DNA of 64,000 nt, from the NCBI GenBank assembly GCA_025084515.1, contig JAJAGP010000099.1:186001-250000 (forward strand). The letters are read 5' to 3'. A model generated the notes under the pieces. That model searched no databases. It saw only the letters and a list, made by a program, of their open reading frames with translations, and was not told the origin of the DNA. Positions 55,751-64,000 of the stretch are shown piece by piece. The DNA is from Ancistrus triradiatus. Taxonomy: Eukaryota > Chordata > Actinopteri > Siluriformes > Loricariidae. Numbering within the stretch: the stretch's first letter is position 1; every line of letters starts with the position of its first letter. A program made the translations under genes and the position numbers.

Positions 55751-56731
55751 TATTGCGATTATACCACAGTTCCATTATCACCGTTTATTGTTAGATTTTA
55801 AGATAAAGAGGACAGAAAGAATGATTTGTTTATCAGTCTTCCACGAGGTAAAATAGTTCCATTCTATTGTTACCCCGTGGCTAAGCCCTTTAGTCATTAA
55901 AGCCAAGGAACAGAATGACCAATAACTTTATTATACAGACAATAAACACACATATCGATTGTTAAGTGTTAATTTATTAAAAAGAAAGTTTATTTACATT
56001 CAGCAAATAAAATGGGTGGGGTTTATAAGGCAGGCTGTTACTAAGATCCACTATTCTACCGACTTAAGCAAATCGAAGTGAGATCCCGGTGTTCTAAGCA
56101 AAGTCTAGGATCCCGTTTGATCAGCAATTCATAAATTTGTATGTTGAAGCTCTTAATGTTAATCAGTCAGAAATGTAAGGGCAGAGCTACAGAGCATCAG
56201 CAGCTTCTCTGGGTTAGAGCTGGACTTACAGATAACAAACCTGTCAGAGGAACGAAGCTCCGATCAGCCGCGGATGGGGTTTAATGAAAGAGCCAAGTTT
56301 AACTCCAGCAAACGACGTCTTTGTGAGGGATGAAGCTGATTCAGCATTTTTGTTGATGGGACTAAAACTGATCTTCAGTCGAGCTGTGAATCCATTAAGA
56401 GCCGGACTTCGTTTGGCTTTTTCAGAGCTTCCAAATCCTAAAGGCGATAAACCTTTGGCTCAGGTCGGTCATTAATAGCTTCATCTTCCAAATTTAAATC
56501 GTTTTCAAAACCAATAGATTTTATAACCTAATTATAGCTTTCATTTCAGCAGTGTTTTACTTGTGTCATTATAACCTGGCTGGCTTTTAGGGCGGGCGTC
56601 GTTGCTAGATTACATGTGTATGCAGCGGAGTAATGCTTATAGAGCGTCAGTCAGAGTGTCATTATAGGCAATAACGTCATGGGAAAAACGTCTCAGATTG
56701 CAGAGTCGGAACTAACTGTGGTATAATATAC
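55751..56731 (+). mobile_element. 1-kb TIR element, copy 2, uninterrupted
   Basis: Left end GCGATTATACCACAGTTCC, right end GGAACTAACTGTGGTATAAT, so ATTATACCACAGTT is an inverted end. It aligns with copy 1 at 8261-10039 and shows the empty site of the Tigger-like insertion: TTTATTATACAG runs on here without a break. The 63-codon frame at 56284-56475 is not supported by copy 1. Confidence 0.85.
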
Positions 56732-57054
56732 ATATATAATAATATAATAAGCATAATATGCCCATGATCTCATATTAGTTCTGCTTCTTTTGTGCTTTAT
56801 GGTAATTGTCATAACGTATTGGTGCATTATCACCACCGACTGAACTGGATTAATTGCAGGACATTTGCAATTAATAATTGGAAGATCGCACCACTGAGTG
56901 ATTTATTTAGGGTGATGATTGTCGAACTTTGGAATTGTTGTTTGAATATAGGAGGGAAAAAAATCCAACTGACTGTTTAAATTCCAAGGTTCCACTGTAA
57001 TCTGTTTTGCCATATTCATTAATGAGGCACATGGGTGTTGCATCTGCAGTTTGT

Positions 57055-57165
57055 TTACTAGCCCACCACTACAGAAACCTGGGTTCTAGTCCCAGCTGTG
57101 CCTTGAGGTCAGGTCAGCCTCCAGACCCCTCTGCATCCCTGCCCAGGACAAGCAGGTATAAAACC
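57055..57165 (+). repeat. tRNA-like SINE fragment (GCCCACCACTACAG type)
   Basis: GCCCACCACTACAGAAACCT then GGGTTCTAGTCCCAGCTGTG (B-box-like). Confidence 0.6.
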
Positions 57166-57524
57166 TGGTAATTATGCTCACCTGTTGCATGTTTCATCTG
57201 TTTAGCTATTTTCTTTAAACTTTTTGTGTTTGTCTGTGTGTTTATGAGGGATAATTGGATTTATGAGATAGTTTACATTACCAAGCCCTGGACTCCACAT
57301 TGTCACAGGCTATTTTTGTTTAGTTTTCAGCCTGATATATAATACTCAGTACTCTCCTACATTAGTAAAGAGATTATTTTCTAGTGTTGATTTTAATTAA
57401 TTGCCTAATTAAGAGGTTAATGCATCCATATGTTAGGTAAGCCCAAACAGTAATCAACAGAACTTTAAAACAATGAGCTTCTGAGTTCTGAACTATAATC
57501 ACAGGAATGTTGTTTCTAATATCT
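57166..57524. other. No supported gene
   Basis: Nothing recognised. Confidence 0.4.
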
Positions 57525-57529
57525 AATGA

Positions 57530-57990
57530 GGGACTGTGGTGGTGTGCTGACCAGAAGGTCCAGGGTTCAAATCCCAGCAGTGATATTGCTGGGCAAAACC
57601 ATTAACCCACATTAACTGACAATTGGACTGTACCTTGTAAGGAGGTGTCACAGATATGCATTGGTTGGCTGTTAGCTTTTACCTTAGAGCTCCAGAGATA
57701 CCCAGTTTGTATGCCAGACTGAACTCCACCTGTGTGGAGTTTGTAGGTTCTCCATGTGGGTTTCCTTTGAGTACTCTGGTTTCCTCCCACATTCCAAAGA
57801 CATGCATTTTGAGTGTGTGTATGTGCATGGACCCTACGATAGACTGCCACCCTGTCCAAGGTTGGTTATACCCACAGGGTTGGTTTCTACCTTGTACCCT
57901 GTGCTGCTGGATAGGCCCACAACCCTGAATTGGACTGAGTGATTCTGTGGGTATAGAAAGTGAGAGAGCGAGTGAGTATTGAAAATGAAT
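57530..57990 (+). repeat. SINE head joined to HE1/DANA-like SINE
   Basis: The first 110 bp carry ACCAGAAGGTCCAGGGTTCA and AACCCACATTAACTGAC as in the main SINE family. From 57725 it follows the HE1/DANA order: TGTGTGGAGTTTGTAGGTTC, TCTGGTTTCCTCCCACATTC, AAAGACATGCATTTTG, CCACCCTGTCCAAGGTTGG, and an ATGAATGAATG tail. Plus- and minus-strand frames over it are shadows. Confidence 0.85.
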
Positions 57991-58190
57991 GAATGTGAGG
58001 TTGTATCAGTCACAAACTCTGGATAAGGCCGTCTGCTAAATGACTACATGTAAAATGTAGTACCTCCATTCTGCCACTGTTGGGTCCTTGAGCAAGGCCC
58101 TTAACACCCTATTTCTTTGCATTGTAAGATTGTAGAAGTTTGTAAGTCGCTCTGGATAGGAGCATCTGCTAAATGCTGTAAATGTAGTAA
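57991..58190 (+). repeat. Two SINE 3' fragments in tandem
   Basis: A tail piece (CTGGATAAGGCCGTCTGCTA) at 57991-58060 is followed by a body plus tail (CACTGTTGGGTCCTTGAGC, GTCGCTCTGGATAGGAGCAT). Confidence 0.8.
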
Positions 58191-58261
58191 TGTGGGAATA
58201 GCTGTTTTTATGAAAACAGAATTTGACTGGTAACAAATAATTAGCTACCACTAAGCCTATA

Positions 58262-58890
58262 TGGAGTTTTCATGTTCTTCCCAAACCTGTGTGGGTGTTC
58301 TCCGGGCACTCTTATTTCCTCCAACATTTCAAAGACATGCATTAGGTTAATTGGTGTCTCTAAGTCAGTGTGTGATGTTTATATTACACTGTGGGGACCA
58401 AATGTCCTTACAAGGATAGAAAGATCTGACATTTTGACAATATGAGGACATTTTGCTGGTCCCCATGGGGAAAATCTTCTTTTATACAGAAAAGAGTCAA
58501 AAGATCTCCATTAGGTTACTGAGCTTAAGGTTGGGGTTAGGTGTAGGTGCAGCATTAATTAGCTACAGTAATCATTATGTCAATGGAATGTCCCCACATT
58601 GGGAGTCAGAAGTGTGTGTTTGTGTGTATCTTGTCTTGCTACTCTTATTAGGATCAAATGTCCTTACAAGGTTAGGAAAACCTTTCAATTTTCACTTGTG
58701 TGCCAAGTTTGAGGTGTAGGTGTAGCATTAATTAGCCACAGTAATCCTTCATTGTCATTCATATCAATGGAAAGTCCTCACAAGGATGTGTCTCTGTGTG
58801 TGTGCCCTGCAAATAGACTAGAGACCTATCCAGGGTTGGTTCCTACCTTGTGCCCTGTGCTGCCAGATAGGCTTTCTCTAGATATGTGTC
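58262..58890 (+). repeat. HE1/DANA-like SINE split by GTCCCC repeat
   Basis: The left part (ATGGAGTTTTCATGTTCTTC, AAAGACATGCATTAGGTTAA, TTGGTGTCTCTAAGT) stops at about 58375. The right part (CCCTGCAAATAGACTAGAGA, CCAGGGTTGGTTCCTACCTT) starts at about 58805. The two are consecutive in an intact SINE. Confidence 0.7.
58385..58800 (+). repeat. GTCCCC-type repeat, two units
   Basis: Unit 1 (about 58385-58610) and unit 2 (about 58645-58795) share AAATGTCCTTACAAGG, GTAGGTG.AGCATTAATTAG and ATCAATGGAAAGTCC-like phrases. Confidence 0.75.
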
Positions 58891-60173
58891 AGATGCTGAT
58901 AAGAGAGCGTTGCATCTAATTATTGATTTTTATTGTTATATTAACAATACTTGACCATTAACAGGGTTAAGAAAGGAGACAGTTAAGTGATTTGCAATAT
59001 ATAAGGAGTAATAAATGCTGTAATCAAATATATAGGCAAAAACAATATGTAAATGACAGTAGAACAGCATGAGAGCTCAGTCTATAGGTCCACGTTACCT
59101 CCCACACACTGTCACTGTTTGGGGCAGGTAGCACCTGGTCACTCATGCAGTCATGCGTGTTTCACAGTGAAAACGTTGTTTCGGAGAGATAGGCAAGTAT
59201 TCAAAAACCCAGCAAGTTCATCTAAAGGAAGCTCTATGGTTTAACACTTGGCACAGCCTCCACTTGCAAGGCAATTATTTGAGACGCTGATTTTCCACAA
59301 AGGCTTTTTTTTTTTCTTTTGAGAGAATGCTGGTGCTGTTTGATTAACAGAATTAACATAGCATTTAACTGTCTGGTTTATTATAGGCAGTGATCTGGAT
59401 AATGGAAGTAATTTCCCAAGGAAATTAGTAGATTAAATTTGAGTACTGTTTAAAATTTCTCTGTCAATTGTACGTTTATGACTCCAGGAAATTGCATTAA
59501 TTGTTTACATTCCTGCCGCAGTAAACTGAAAAGAAAATGCACTTGTCGATAGGAGTGTACCGTAGAAAGGTAATGTATAACGTATAGCAGAGTGCTTGTA
59601 CAACCTGTATAGTATTAGAAATATAATTGCCTGTTGCTGGGTTACCGTGGGTTCACTGTGTATCCGTTCGTAGAAACCCTACTGTGAGCATCTTGCTGGT
59701 GTCTGAGCTAGAAGTTCCTTTCACTGTGAAGACATACAGACGCCTTCACCGCAGGATCAAAGCCTTCAATTATTGCTCTGTAATGGGGTAAATCAGACAT
59801 GAGACTGATTTGTGAGTGTCTGTGTGTGGGCAAAGCATCCTGATTAGGCTGTAAGCGGTGCAACGGGCCTTATTAGAATTAAGCCTGATCTGTGCAGGAA
59901 CTGCATTTATTTCTTTAGCATTGTGCTTCCTGGAAATCCGTGCTGATTGAGGTATTCAACCAATGGCTGAGGTTAAGGAGATCAAGAATTAAGGGGTAGA
60001 AGTCATGCAGGGTTGCAGAAACATAATTATTTCTGGCAAAGCAGATTTATTTTATTTTATCACTGTGAATGATCAAGATTCGTGATTTATTACATCGCTT
60101 TGAATGGATGGTAAATCATAGAGTCATACTCAGTTATTCGCATGTAACTCATCCCTGAATGTGTGAAATGTGA

Positions 60174-60175
<2 letters not shown>
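58891..60175. other. No supported gene
   Basis: Unique-looking 1.3 kb; no coding frame with support. Confidence 0.4.

Positions 60176-60209
<34 letters not shown>
60176..60209. repeat. (TG)n microsatellite
   Basis: About 16 TG units. Confidence 0.95.
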
Positions 60210-60210
<1 letters not shown>

Positions 60211-60309
60211 TTGTTACACTGAAGCCATATGCTACGATTAAAAATAAAACTGGACTCAGTAGCACATAATAACAGAAATGAATTTTCGAAATTCTTGCAA
60301 ATTCTTTAA

Positions 60310-61010
60310 AAAGGAAAAACTACTTTTGCATGGCTATAAGTATTCAGACCCTTTGCTTTGACCCTTGAAATTTAGCTTTGGAGACCTCCCATTTCTCTTG
60401 ATCATCCTTGAGATGTTTCTATACCTCGATCAGAGTCCATGGCAATGGCAGAGTGCCCAATATTGGTTTTATCGGACCAGGCAATCTTCTCTGAGTCTGA
60501 GAGTCCTATAGGTGCGTTTTTGCAAACTCCAGACGGGCTTTCATGTGTCTTTTACTGTGCAGAGGCTTCTGTCTGAACACTTAAAGCAGAGATTGGTAGA
60601 GTGCTGCAGTGATGACAGACCTTCTTTTGGAAGTTACTCCCATCTGTACACAGGATCTTTGGAGCTCAGACACAGTGATCATTTGGTTCTTGGTCACCTC
60701 TCTTACCAAGGCTCTTCTCCTTTGATTTTTTAATTTGGCGGGGTCTAGGAAGAGTCCTGGTTGTTCCAAACCTCTTCCATGTAAGAATTATGGAGGTCAT
60801 TTTTTGTAGCCTTCTCCACATCTGTGCATCCACACGATCCTGTCTGATCTCTACAGCCAGTTGTTTCCTCCTCGTGGCTTTGTTTTTGCACTGATAGGCA
60901 TTGTTAGCTGTGAGACCTTATATAGACAGGTGTGTGTCTTTTCAGATCATGTCCAATCGACTGAATTGAGCATAGGTGGACTCTGTTGAAGGTGTAGAAA
61001 CATCTCAAAG
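60310..61010 (-). pseudogene. Tc1-like transposase N-terminal remnant (family I)
   Basis: The minus frame at 60769-60581 reads RALVREVTKNQMITVSELQ then MGVTSKRRSVITAALYQ. This is the second half of the paired-like DNA-binding domain of Tc1 transposases common in fish. Elsewhere, GTATTCAGACCCTTTGCTTT at 60340 and TATATAGACAGGTGTGTGTC at 60922 match typical flanking parts of such elements. The catalytic domain and continuous frame are lost. Confidence 0.7.
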
Positions 61011-61084
61011 ATGTTCAAGAGACATGGGAGGCGAGGGGATTTTTCATCTTCTCACAAGGCTGCAACATAATCAAATGTCAAAAA

Positions 61085-61086
<2 letters not shown>

Positions 61087-61139
<53 letters not shown>
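61087..61139. repeat. (AT)n microsatellite
   Basis: About 26 AT units directly left of a palindrome. Confidence 0.95.
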
Positions 61140-61142
<3 letters not shown>

Positions 61143-61222
61143 TTCCGCTGCAGTTAGTTAGTTAGTATATGTATGTATATATATATATACATATACTAAC
61201 TAACTAACTGCAGCGGAAGTGT
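61139..61222. repeat. 84-bp near-perfect palindrome
   Basis: The 42-base halves pair in 41 positions. The outer part is ACACTTCCGCTGCAG, then three TTAG units, then an AT-rich centre. It is the size of a palindromic MITE or hairpin; no other copy is in the window. Confidence 0.93.
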
Positions 61223-61550
61223 TTCCAACAAACCCATTAACTTTACCCTACTTGCTATTACAGATACTGAATAAACAACCACCGCAAGGCAGCAGTGTTA
61301 CCAGCAAAACCTGGAATTACAAGGCGACAATGGCCTTCATGTTGCTAATGACCTGCCTAATGAGGGATGGTAAATCCAATCTGTTCAGAATAGTACAGTT
61401 TGCTTGTCAAAGATGTAGACGGCATCTCTGATATAAAGGCATTAGTGGGTGCAGCCCTATGTTGACCAATCTATTGTTCAAATAATATGCTTTTCATTTA
61501 ATGAATAATAAAATGTCCTCTGCCATCTCATAGACTGGTATGGTATTCAA
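61223..61550. other. No supported gene
   Basis: Nothing recognised. Confidence 0.4.
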
Positions 61551-61556
61551 TTTATT
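61551..61556 (-). promoter_or_regulatory. Candidate polyadenylation signal AATAAA
   Basis: Minus-strand AATAAA within ATGACAATAAATTGAAT, 507 nt downstream of the TAA at 62063. A similar sequence ends many teleost transcripts and some LINE tails, so it supports the exon above only moderately. Confidence 0.4.
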
Positions 61557-62062
61557 GTCATTACACATGTATAAGTACAAGGCAACGAAATGCATTTTTA
61601 GAAGAAACAAGAAATAATGAATACATTGGGAAAGAAGGAGAACTCCTTCCAGCACACAAGCGCATAAACATAACATAAACACACAACTAGCCACTGGTTA
61701 GGGATGTGGGTATCGGGAAAAGTAACCAAAACGACAAGCAGCCATCCGTGTTAGAAGCCGTTTCGGCGCGCCCTGCAGACCTGTCCCGCCGTCTTGGTGG
61801 GGTTAAGCTTTGAGTGGAAGGCTTTTGATTTGGGTTGGGAAAAAGTTCTGTCAGTCCTCATTCTTGCAGCAGAAAAAGTCTGTACAAAGTTCGCGATAAC
61901 ATGGCAGTATACAGCGCTTACTGCCCAGAATGAAAAACAGTCAGTGGATGCGGGGTAGGTACGTAGCAGCAGATCCTCTGGAGGAATCATTATCAGCGAG
62001 GCCGTTACTGATAACAGGGAAGCCGAGAGCAGAAATGACTTTGTTTTGACTGAGCTCAAATT

Positions 62063-62503
62063 TTAACACTCAGAACCAATGTATCTCTGATGATTTAACT
62101 CATTCCGCAAAGCCGGTAGTTTCTCCATTATGGATTCCATGGTGCGATTAATATGCACAGTCTGAGTTCCAACGGCTCTGCCCACCATTTCAATCAAATT
62201 GGGCAGTTTCTGGGGATCTTTGACAACTGACCCAACTCTGTAAATTTCCCGATACAGCTGGGTAACGCCTAATCCAATCAGCAGAAACCCCACAATCAAA
62301 CTTCTGAATAAATAAACATCCTCGATGTCCTCCAACAAAAGAGGTGCCAGGCACACGACTCCCCACTTCCCCCACGGGTCCATCACGTATCCTGCCATCT
62401 GTGTTCCGTCGGGGCATGTGGGTTCCCCCGAACCCGAACTTCTCGATGAGAAGATGGTGTCAATAGCGTTCAGAGACCAGAATGTGTGCTCTAGTGCTAT
62501 GCA
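62063..62503 (-). CDS. Putative terminal coding exon, unknown membrane protein
   Basis: I do not recognise this protein. The frame is open for 146 codons to TAA. At its start lies a plausible splice acceptor: a T-rich tract ending in TATTGTAG just before 62503, with CTAAT as a possible branch site. An in-frame TAG overlaps that AG, so the exon cannot extend further. The alternative is a start at the internal Met of MAGYVMDPWGKWG (62398). It begins CIALEHTFWSLNAIDTIF, then a Ser/Gly-rich linker with CPDG. One clear membrane segment follows (FRSLIVGFLLIGLGVTQLY, about residues 82-100), then a roughly 50-residue tail (KLPNLIEMVGRAVG, RTMESIMEKLPALRNEL) that could form an amphipathic helix. It ends YIGSEC. 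It is non-repetitive here and more GC-rich than its surroundings. Upstream exons, if any, would lie at higher coordinates; none was found. Confidence 0.45.
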   Translation of the reverse strand, partial: CIALEHTFWSLNAIDTIFSSRSSGSGEPTCPDGTQMAGYVMDPWGKWGVVCLAPLLLEDIEDVYLFRSLIVGFLLIGLGVTQLYREIYRVGSVVKDPQKLPNLIEMVGRAVGTQTVHINRTMESIMEKLPALRNELNHQRYIGSEC

Positions 62504-62700
62504 CTACAATATAAAATAAACAACCATAACCTTAATAATTAGCAATAAAAAAAAGATTACTCACTGAGGTCACAAGTCATTTCAATGCCATTTCACTGCC
62601 TCTACACCACACCAATACACACTCTTTCTTTGATATTTGTTAGCGTGAGTTTTGATAGGGTTTTAAAATGGGGATAACTAGGATTTTAATCCTTGACTGT
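62504..62700 (-). other. Possible intron 5' of the exon
   Basis: AT-rich. If the exon is real, this is the intron end with T-tract and CTAAT. No donor or upstream exon is identifiable in the window. Confidence 0.3.
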
Positions 62701-62902
62701 GGTAGTACAGTGGTTATGGTACTTTATTATAGACCAGAAAGTCCAGGGTTCAAGTCTCAGAACCACTAAGCTGCCATAGAAAGGACTTACACCGCTATAT
62801 AGCAGGGAGCAATGGCCTTAGCCCCCAGTTGCTTAGACTGTACATTGTTTGACTGTATCAGTCACTCTGAGTAAGGCTGTCTGCTAAATGCTATGAATGT
62901 AA
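62700..62902 (+). repeat. tRNA-derived SINE with body insertion
   Basis: TGACTGTGGTAGTACAGTGG (A box), CCAGGGTTCAAGTCTCAG (B box), an expanded body, AGTCACTCTGAGTAAGGCTG, then GCTATGAATGTAATAA. Confidence 0.85.
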
Positions 62903-63028
62903 TAAACAGGTGAGTGGCAGTAAAGGGCAAGATATTATGTCATACAGGCATCACTCTTTACTGATTATGCAAAACATTTGTGCAAATGTTACATTGTGTT
63001 CAGAACTGTGTGGGTTAAGTGCTTTTGA

Positions 63029-63030
<2 letters not shown>

Positions 63031-63069
<39 letters not shown>
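63031..63069. repeat. (CT)n microsatellite
   Basis: About 19 CT units. Confidence 0.97.
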
Positions 63070-63071
<2 letters not shown>

Positions 63072-63719
63072 CTGTCTTTATTCTGATTTCGAGGTTAGAA
63101 TTACCCCGCTTAAAGGCAGAAGCCTATCTTGATCATGAAATTTTATCCCATGATTAATTGTTATTCAAAGCCTCATTAATTATTAAAGCTTTAATTGTCC
63201 ATTTAATTGTCCATTTCACTCAAATGGACTCAAATTACAATCCTTGTGGCATATTACATTACACACTCCCATTACAGCCAAAGTAAAGCGTTTTTTTGTT
63301 TGTTTGTATTTTTTTCCTCCTGCCTTCCATTCCTATTCTCTCGGGATTGTGGCAGCGAGAGTGGCACCAAGAAAGCAGAAGTTGAGAATATTTTTAACTT
63401 TATGAAATGGAAAGTAAACATTACCAAGCAGCTGCCATTCAGATTTCTATCTGTCATCTAGTGAAGCCTCGTCATGTGTCAAGGCCATGTCTCTATAGAT
63501 ACAGAAGGAATCATCTGTCTCCTTAAATCCAAGAAAACAGCAGCAGTCTGTTTCTATGTCAGTTCCTATAGCCCAGTAAACACCCCAGAAGACTCCATGT
63601 CAAGTAGGACATAAATACATTGGTTATAATGGACTGTGGTCCAGTGCACATCAGGCAGGAGATTAACACCATTCCAAACTGAGCCTCTAAACCGACCCAA
63701 AAACGTCCTTCACAAAGGA
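63070..63719. other. No supported gene
   Basis: AT-rich; includes a short direct repeat TTTAATTGTCCA at about 63190-63215. No gene. Confidence 0.4.
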
Positions 63720-63900
63720 TGTACCATAAATCCATACCATAAATTATTCCATCTCCATCCCAACCCTAATCCAGAACAAACCCAGAACTTAACCCAGCCC
63801 AATGCAAATCAATCCATACCCTAACTATATCTGCTAACCCAAGCCAAACTCATTCCTTGCCATAACATAACCATTAGTCAATCATAATTCAACATTACTT
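63720..63900. repeat. Degenerate C/A-rich low-complexity tract
   Basis: Loose repeats of ATCCATACC, AACCCTAA and AACCCAG-like units. Confidence 0.5.
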
Positions 63901-63927
63901 TAAACTTTAACATAACTCTAACTCTGC

Positions 63928-64000
63928 TTTGTTGCCAAAAGTTTGCGGACAGCCCACAATTAACGCACAAACAACATGGGTTATAGTATAAAGCTACCTA
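63928..64000 (+). mobile_element. Tc1-related miniature element (family D), cut by window end
   Basis: TTTGTTGCCAAAAGTTTGCG, GACAGCCCACA is the head type seen at 20557. The remainder lies outside. Confidence 0.45.

Noticed and set aside
62190..62417. Overlapping reverse frame beginning MPRRNTDG
   Set aside because: Shadow of the frame at 62063-62503; composition is less protein-like.
62063..62503. Retroviral envelope fragment
   Set aside because: One membrane segment is not enough; no envelope motifs, LTRs or neighbouring gag/pol sequence are visible.

Overview
The window looks like intergenic or intronic DNA from a teleost fish. The evidence is the repeat content: tRNA-derived SINEs whose tail matches teleost L2-type LINEs, HE1/DANA-like SINE pieces, at least seven lineages of decayed Tc1/mariner elements, Tigger-like and hAT-like non-autonomous elements, and long AT, CT and CA microsatellites. 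An otophysan such as a catfish, characin or knifefish is possible, but I cannot fix the species. No prokaryotic gene organisation, operon, CRISPR array or intact long gene is visible.

Layout. 1-5 kb: a truncated SINE, then three tandem units of about 506 bp bounded by inverted ends and inserted in a GTCCCC-type repeat, then a long (AT)n tract. 5-11 kb: a decayed Tc1-type fragment and a nested complex with outer inverted arms (6752-7110 and 10113-10489), holding a SINE, a smaller inverted repeat and a 1-kb terminal-inverted-repeat (TIR) element that is itself split by a Tigger-like element. 11-16 kb: SINE, Tigger-like copy, Tc1 copy with internal deletion. 16.8-18.8 kb: a TIR-bounded block made largely of a 20-bp-period minisatellite plus a short perfect hairpin. 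19-26 kb: SINEs, a 148-nt hairpin, a Tc1 remnant and a third Tigger-like copy. 26.4-28.2 kb: two hAT-like elements whose target-site duplications allow the insertion order to be read. 30-37 kb: Tc1 fragments, a chimeric transposase remnant and another Tc1/mariner pseudogene. 38-47 kb: SINEs, small TIR elements and an L2 LINE 3' end. 49-52 kb: repeated copies of an unclassified family and nested elements. 52.8-54.5 kb: the most complete Tc1-like element, with a decayed transposase and a 245-bp TIR element inserted cleanly in it. 55-61 kb: second copy of the 1-kb element, HE1-like SINEs, a Tc1 fragment, and an 84-bp palindrome beside an AT tract.

The best candidate for host protein-coding sequence is on the minus strand at 62503-62063: an open, non-repetitive frame that starts at a plausible splice acceptor, encodes one clear membrane segment, ends in TAA and is followed about 500 nt later by AATAAA. 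I do not recognise the protein. The other open frames are repeat-derived, low-complexity or too short to support. I found no convincing new multi-gene system. The most informative content is the layered insertion history and several strong hairpins.
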